A stretch of 64,000 nt of DNA from Cephalotus follicularis. Taxonomy: Eukaryota > Streptophyta > Magnoliopsida > Oxalidales > Cephalotaceae. Positions 58,440 through 64,000 of the stretch are shown here, in pieces. Position 1 is the first letter of the stretch; every line of letters begins with the position of its first letter. The position numbers were made by a program, and so were the translations under genes. The stretch lies in the NCBI GenBank assembly GCA_001972305.1, contig BDDD01000893.1:310001-374000 (forward strand). The letters run 5' to 3'. The notes beneath the pieces were generated by a model that had not been told where the DNA came from, searched no databases, and saw only the letters and a program-made list of their open reading frames with translations.

Positions 58440-59160
58440 GGGAATGGCTATAAATGGGTTAATTACATATGGAACTCCTTTATTCCTCTCAATATCACTT
58501 TTTTCATATGGAAAATAACAAAAAATGCCTTAAGTGTGGATAATAACATCCAGAAGTGCAGTGTATCATTGGCTTCCAAATGTCTCTACTGCAAGCCCCC
58601 CGAAGCTATAAGCATGGAACATCTACTTTTTCAGAATGATGTTGCTAACAGTCTTTGGGAATACTTCAGTACAATCTTGGACCACCCTATTTGCAAGAAC
58701 ATATCCTCGGTTCTTTCTTCCTCGTTCGAAAAAGTTGATATGACCACCCACTTTTTGGCATGGTTACCATCGCTATAGTTGTGCTAATCCTTTGGAAAAT
58801 CTGGCTCTTGCAACTCTGCTTTGTTTGCTGGAACAACTATGTCTTGGATAAACATCCACACTAAAGTGATTCATGGGATCCATGATTTTTCTCTCTCCTA
58901 TAATCCAAAGTGGCAAGGCTCATTCCAAAGTCAGCTCATCATTAAAGCCCTTAATATCCAAAACATCCTCATAAGTGTTCGTCGTGGTAAGTGGATAAAA
59001 TGACAATCGCCTACCATCGGCTCCCTTAAATTAAACACGGATGGCTATTACATTGATAATTTTTGTGCATGTGGTGGGGTAGTCTGGGACCACAGGAAAA
59101 ATCCTATTGGCTTTCTCTTCACCTTTTGGCATTCTCTTCGCCTTTTGGCCCTAGCCTTCC
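58440..59160 (+). pseudogene. LINE ORF2 C-terminus (zf-RVT and RNase H remnants)
   Basis: From 58443: KWVNYIWNSFIPLNITFFIWKITKNALSVDNNIQK, CLYCKPPEAISMEHLLFQNDVANSLWEYF. This has the W-x-IW...FF-WK core and the C-x2-C...E-H-LLF...A-W block of the zf-RVT domain. A stop follows LAWLPSL (58776). Across frame changes IGSLKLNTDGYYIDNFCACGGVVWDH (59017-59095) is the beginning of an RNase H with its first catalytic Asp (NTDG). The remaining domain is lost. Confidence 0.85.
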
Positions 59161-59645
59161 TCAGTACAGACCTCCGTGATATACATATTATTGCTTATCT
59201 TATTTCTGGTTAGGTTCATCCTCTGTCGGGTGTTATATAGTTTAATAGCTTTAATTGTATATATTTTCTCTCCCATTAGTGGGGTTTTTAGTATTGATTT
59301 TTTTACGAGTATGAATCATGCTCTGCCTAGGAGCTTCAGTGTTAATCCTATGACATTTAGTCATGGCTATATTTTTGTATCTTCCCCCATTAGTGGAGAT
59401 TATATTGAATCTAGGGGTATGATATATGCTCTACCCCTAAGGTTCTCCTCTAGGTCCAGGTCTTTAAGTTCTGATAGTTATTTTGTTAGATCCCTTTATG
59501 TGAGGCTCATTATTTTGTTGGGGTTAGAGACATACGTTGTCCCACCCTCCCCCTTCCTCTGTCTAGGTTTTTTAATCCTAGCCACTTTTATTAGTAAAAT
59601 TTCTTAAGTGTCGTCTCAGATTCAAAAAAAAAAAAAAAAAAAAAC
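58440..59645 (+). mobile_element. 5'-truncated LINE (L1-type) with poly(A) tail
   Basis: A 1.2-kb plus-strand fragment ending in about 20 A residues (59624-59644) and flanked by a perfect 15-bp duplication. It keeps only the end of ORF2: a zf-RVT domain, the start of an RNase H, and a T-rich 3' UTR with repeated CTCCCATTAGTGGGG phrases (59270-59400). 5' truncation and long duplications are typical of target-primed reverse transcription. Confidence 0.88.
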
Positions 59646-59660
59646 CTTAAAACATACAAT
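59646..59660. other. Target-site duplication of the LINE, right copy
   Basis: CTTAAAACATACAAT, identical to 58425-58439. Confidence 0.88.
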
Positions 59661-61292
59661 ATCTAGTTATAGATGTTCTTATTCTCCCAAAATTCAAATT
59701 AAAAATGTTGAACATATATTTATGTGTCATAGTTTCCACATAGTATTTTCAAGGTAATTTTTTTTTAAAACCTCTGATAATGAAGTTGAAAATGCTGAAA
59801 GGATAGCACTAGGATAGTACAACCAATATTACTTGTTTCACATTGATAGACATAATATATATTTCACTTGGACATACTTTAAATTTTCAATGCTTCCTAT
59901 GACAAGAAAGGTAAGATTGATTTTCTGATTAACGTGTAGTTTGAAGGATGGATATCATTTGTAGCTTAGTCTCCATCTAAATAGGATATAGTTTGTCTAT
60001 AAATCATAGTTTCAAAGCAAACAGTTTCAGTGATTGATGTGACTTTATAGCGTATTTATCCTTGTTCCAGAGGAAATATTATTATACTCATAAATACTAG
60101 GATTTTAATTAATATTATTTATTGTGACAGAATATTGTAATCCCATTCTACTAGGATTAACTATATAACATAGGATTAATATTATAAATCCACCTGTTAA
60201 TGTGCTATCTATGTAAATCATGCTTATTAATTTTTAAATCAATGTAAATTTATAAGTACTCTATTAAATAAAATAATCTCTTGATGTTTATGAGCAATCA
60301 TATATAGAAGTCGCAAATATAATGCATGATCAATATAGATAGACTATCAATTACCATGTTTATTAATTATATCTTCAATCAATCCAATTATTTTGACATA
60401 ATAATCCTGTTTAATCTATGTATAACTCATAGATAAAAAAAGTTATATAGTTAATTAAGAAAAATAATAAATAGAATTGTTCACTAATAAATAAAAACCC
60501 ATAGTTTTTTTATTTTTTATTTTTCACCCTATTTCTTATGTAGACTAATACCAAATATATGTTTGTTAAAATAAGATGGATATATTATTATTAATTAATC
60601 AAATTTTACTTAAATATTTAAATTATTCAATAAGATTTACACTATTGAATGGGTTGCTTCTATTTTATTTGACTTTATCCGTTATTGAACTGATTAAACA
60701 AGTCTCCATGTCTACTATATTTAAAAAATATGTGGGATTTGGGCTTGATTATTTGACATAATTATTAAATGAATCGAATTCGAGGCAAGGAAAAATTTAG
60801 AGGGGTACCCCCCTTAATTTTTTAAAAATATATTTTATATATAGATTTAGACATAAACATTAATTTCAAATACGGCTCCAAGTCGAGATGAATTGTTTCA
60901 AAATATATTTAGTGCACTACATGAGATTTGCATTGTTGTGTGTAACTCACCCAAAACAATGTTATTGATTATGTTTACGTGACTATACATATTATTGACT
61001 TAGTGCATAGTCATATGTGCACTAAGTGCCAAATAATCTCTCAATGTTGAAGTATTATTGGATGCAGATAACTCATATAGAAACAACTCATATGATGTCA
61101 TATATATAAAATAATAATTTGACAATCTATAATAAACAGATAATATGATCTCTTATTATTGTTATGTCCACATGAATTGTATCTAACCAAGAATTAGTCC
61201 TCAAGCTAATATGCATATTTAGTTTGAGGACTATTCAAGACTTTGTGACCCAACAACCAGGTTTTCCCGAAGATTCAAAACTTCTTTTAATT
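59661..61292. other. AT-rich spacer
   Basis: No gene, RNA gene or element recognised. ATT at 61290-61292 may be the 3-bp target duplication of element I. Confidence 0.5.
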
Positions 61293-61304
61293 CACTACTA
61301 AAAA

Positions 61305-61745
61305 ACAGGGCTATGGTGATGGCACTTCCCCTCGCTGTCCCCTTGCCATTGACTTAACAAGAGGGCATGTCGAGGGGAAAATACCCTTGTCAAATCCCTC
61401 CTCGCCATCCCCTTGGTGAGGGTATGGCGAGGGTAAGGCGAGGGTCTTGTCCCCTCGCCGTATATTGCCCTCACCACTGCGAGGATACAGCTAGGGCTCC
61501 TTACCCTCGCTATCATGCCTTTGCCATGGCGAGGGTAGAGGCCTACTCTCGCTATGCCCTCACCATGGCGAGGGCATAGCTAGGGCAGTAGCCCTCGCCG
61601 TCATCTGCTCGTTCATGCACATCCCCTCGCCAACCCTCGCCGTGCTCTCGCAATGGCGAGGGTAGGACGAGGGTTTGGACTCTCGCTGTGTATATTTGCT
61701 GCATAATGGCGAGGGCATTACCCTCTCCATGCCCTCGCAATTCTG
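61305..61745. repeat. Subterminal GGCGAGGG repeats of element I
   Basis: More than twenty copies of CCCTCGCC or its complement GGCGAGGG and close variants, in both orientations, with frequent ATGGCGAGGG and CCCTCGCCAT. These are binding-site-like repeats typical of CACTA ends. They are GC-rich in an AT-rich setting. Confidence 0.88.
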
Positions 61746-61999
61746 TAGATTATGCTGATGGAACTATCAGCATAATCCATTTCCTATATCCAAGCAAAAC
61801 CTGCAATTCTTTTCAACAACAGCCACAATAACAATTTATATCTCACAATTGTGTAATTGACTCCATCCATAACTACTAAACGACACATTTCATTAATAGT
61901 AAACTAACAGAACAATGTAAACGAGCTTTACAGCATATATATAAAAAGTGTAATACGTTTACAACCATTCTTAAAACGTGTCAAACTAAACAAATTACG

Positions 62000-62365
62000 A
62001 CTCGTCGTCATCGCTATCGTTCGAGTCTGAAGATGGCTGGAAGGGGGGTGCCGAATCCGCGATAAACTCTGATCAGATGGTGTGCGTGTGGACTAAGGCC
62101 CCATCATCTGCGTCACTCGATCCATAAAAGTCAACTTCGACTCCACCCGATCCATCTGTTGGCGAAGCTCTGAGACTGCGTCCGGCTCTGGGCCGGTCTG
62201 TGGTGGCGGTGAACAGAATGGGCGACTCTGACCTCCCACTCCCGACTGAATACCTCGAAGTGCTTGTGGTAGCATCTTCGTGAAAGTCATGTAGTTCCCC
62301 AATCCAAGAATCTTACCCATTGGCACTGATATGCCGAATAGGCCTAGAATCAACCCCATGCGGGG
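62000..62365 (-). pseudogene. CACTA second ORF of element I (partial exon)
   Basis: The minus strand from 62359 reads MGLILGLFGISVPMGKILGLGNYMTFTKMLPQALRGI, then a Pro/Gln-rich part and SELRQQMDRVESKLTFMDRVTQMM, a short coiled-coil. A stop or splice site follows. GKILGLG matches the GKIFGL block of element H. A proline-rich middle and C-terminal coiled-coil suit the DNA-binding, non-catalytic second protein of CACTA elements, but I infer this from position. Further exons may lie at 62370-62700, where MPRRVTRSSI-like text reads from 62660. Confidence 0.6.
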
Positions 62366-62819
62366 GCAAGTCCGCCCCCCTACTAGCTCCCCTCATCCTT
62401 CGCTGGTGGGAACCTGATTCAAAAACATTGTTACGTTTCACTGTAAACATATATAACAAGACATAACAAAAAAGTTTCGACAATACGAAAAACAGTTTAA
62501 GGTCAAATATGGTGACATAACAAATTTCCTTACTAGCACTGGGAAAATCGGTATCCTACTCTCGTGTGTCTAAATCCATAAAGTCAATCTCGGGAGGCGT
62601 AGATCCGGAGGGTGCAGTGGAATCTCTAGGAATAGAGGAACGCGTGACTCTACGAGGCATATCTGCAAGAACTCACCGTATTTAAAAACGATACAAACTA
62701 CATGCAGTTGTCCTACTATATATTATCAAATTACAATGTCGTGACATAACAAATTAGAAGATTAAGAATACTATTGCAAACAGTATTTACTATATATACT
62801 ACACTATTAACTTACAATT

Positions 62820-62990
62820 TAATCTATGCTATCAATATCCATGTCTTCCTGACTATCGAAATCATATTCCATCGCTCCGCCATCCTTATCTGTGTCAGAA
62901 AGATTGTCTTCCCATTCATCTTCCTCATCATCCATATTGTTATGGTCTGACATAGGATCCCTTATTGGAACATTTGGAGGCAATACTACC
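62820..62990 (-). pseudogene. Acidic C-terminal piece of the element I transposase gene
   Basis: The minus strand reads a highly acidic segment, MDDEEDEWEDNLSDTDKDGGAMEYDF, ending in a TAA near 62819. It probably represents the acidic tail of the tnp2 ORF, now joined close to the N-terminal half by the internal deletion near 63100. Confidence 0.45.
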
Positions 62991-63114
62991 TCTTCTCATT
63001 CCCCATCTCCTTGAAGGGAATCTTCACTTTCAGGTCCTAAATCAGCTGCAAATGATCGTAGTGGACCGGTAGCGACATCTTCTTGCAATGTCATATCCAT
63101 ACCCAAGAGTAAAC

Positions 63115-64000
63115 ACTACTACTGACCCCAAAAGGACAAAACCTATCCGTTGCTATTCCAATTCTAACATTGTCAACCTATGCAGCAAACAATGAAAAAG
63201 TAATATCAAAGTGCTTCCAAGTTTAACAGTCAGCCGGGTGTACCATTCCCAATTCGTTACCATCGTTATCCTTCATCTTCATACTATGCCACCTCATATC
63301 AGTATATGTTTTGTCTGATTGAAACAACATCTAAAGTCTTGATACCACTGGAAAGTGACGCAAAACCTTGTAAGGTACCTGTTTCTTTCTCTTTCCGTCA
63401 CCGCTAGGTTTGAATCTAGGATGATTACATGTTGGGCACTCTGTAGCAGACTTATGCTGATCCCCGTAATACAACATACAATCATTGACACATGCATCTA
63501 TCATGTTGTAGCCTAATCCCAATGTCTTCATAATTTGTTTCAGCTTGTAATAAGACTCCGGCAACTTCTCATCCTTAGGCATTCCGCTCTTAACGATCTG
63601 AATAATTTCCTCGGCCCCTTCGTTGGGAATCCCGTACTTGGACTTGACATTCATGAGTCGCATCATCATAGACAGCTTGGTGTGTTTTTTACAGCCATTC
63701 CATAACGCTTCATCCGCATCCTTAAGCAGGTCATAGAACTTCTTTGCATTGGGATTCGGAAGTTCATCGACCGTCTCGTCATGTTCACCAGTGTCAAACT
63801 CAAACCCCCCAGCATTCATTACGAGATCAACAAAAGGATTGCTCGGATCCGAGGGGTCTGGCTGCTCTACTACAGCCCGATGACGTTTCCTTCTTTCCCC
63901 ATGTTGTTCCCACAATGTGTAATGGAGGGGTGAAACCCTTCTTCAACAAATGTAACCGCACTTTAGATCGAGTTCCAAACGCCCTTAACTTGCAACGGCT
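63115..64000 (-). pseudogene. CACTA tnp2 transposase, N-terminal half, partial
   Basis: Open from the window edge to 63331: RAFGTRSKVRLHLLKKGF...LWEQHGERR is the end of the transposase-associated domain. FYDLLKDADEALWNGCKKHTKLSMMMRLMNVKSKYG follows, then MKTLGLGYNMIDACVNDCMLYYGD, CPTCNHPRF and VPYKVLRHFPVVSRL, the start of the tnp2 domain with its C-x2-C pair. A TAG then interrupts, and the same frame goes on: MLFQSDKTYTDMRWHSMK, NELGMVHPAD, TWKHFDITFSLFAA, NVRIGIATDGFCPFG, with two more stops. Homology ends near 63115; the rest of the tnp2 core is missing. The true start lies past 64000. Confidence 0.9.

Larger units (their letters stand above)
61293..64000 (-). mobile_element. Element I: CACTA transposon, 3' end and tnp2 remnant, runs off the right edge
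   Basis: The left terminus CACTACTAAAAAACAGGG (61293) is a CACTA terminal inverted repeat. It is followed by 450 bases of GGCGAGGG/CCCTCGCC subterminal repeats, a second ORF (62093-62359) and, on the minus strand to the window edge, a tnp2-type transposase. The transposase has an in-frame stop and lacks its catalytic remainder, so this is a defective copy. The other terminus lies beyond 64000. Confidence 0.88.

Noticed and set aside
1..64000. tRNA, rRNA or other structural RNA genes
   Set aside because: Scanned for GGTTCGAAT-type B boxes and tRNA shapes by eye; only primer-binding sites complementary to tRNA-Met were found.

Overview
The window is nuclear DNA from a flowering plant, most likely a eudicot. 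Three things point there: an intronless AT-hook (AHL) gene of a land-plant family, Ty3/gypsy chromovirus-like and Ty1/copia retrotransposons primed by initiator tRNA-Met, and plant-type CACTA transposons. It is almost all transposable-element DNA. I find one convincing host gene, an AHL23-like DNA-binding protein on the minus strand at 43328-44170. I cannot name the species.

Layout. 1-~3.2 kb: gag start, primer-binding site and LTR of a minus-strand gypsy element, with three different tandem-repeat blocks in the LTR. 3624-11061: a complete-ended, internally deleted minus-strand Tekay/Del-like gypsy element (A; TSD ATAGT). ~11.3-16.2 kb: a plus-strand LTR (B') split by a solo LTR (E, 13258-15800, TSD CCTAT). 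16.2-~17.9 kb: a decayed minus-strand gypsy gag. 18561-32866: a solo LTR (B) split by a full-length plus-strand gypsy element (C, 18762-28057, TSD AAAAT) and by a second solo LTR (D, 29311-32244). 32.9-35.6 kb: AT-rich spacer with two MITE-like elements and a degenerate group II intron domain V. 35.6-40.8 kb: decayed retroelement fragments. 41-45.8 kb: the AHL gene and its flanks. 45781-53253: a decayed minus-strand copia element (F) split by a solo LTR of the E family (E', 46598-49481, TSD CTAGA). 53.3-56.3 kb: AT-rich spacer. ~56.4-57.85 kb: 3' part of a CACTA element with CACTG termini (H). 58440-59645: a 5'-truncated LINE with a 15-bp TSD. 61293-64000+: the 3' end and tnp2 transposase remnant of another CACTA element (I).

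The elements do not form a pathway; they record successive insertions. The order can be read from the nesting: C and D entered B, E entered B', and E' entered F. None of the elements appears able to move by itself, because each has stops, internal deletions, lost catalytic residues, or only an LTR left.

Two patterns go beyond ordinary annotation. First, several LTR families carry their own array of short imperfect repeats (GTCGACGTCTTT-like in A, GTCGACGCTT-like in C, AGCCGACTGT-like in D, GAGGTCTGCC-like in the first element). Second, a short hairpin block, CCCATCC-loop-GGATGGG, recurs near the 3' side of LTRs of several families with apparently compensatory base changes. All boundaries, counts and alignments were read by eye, without computation.
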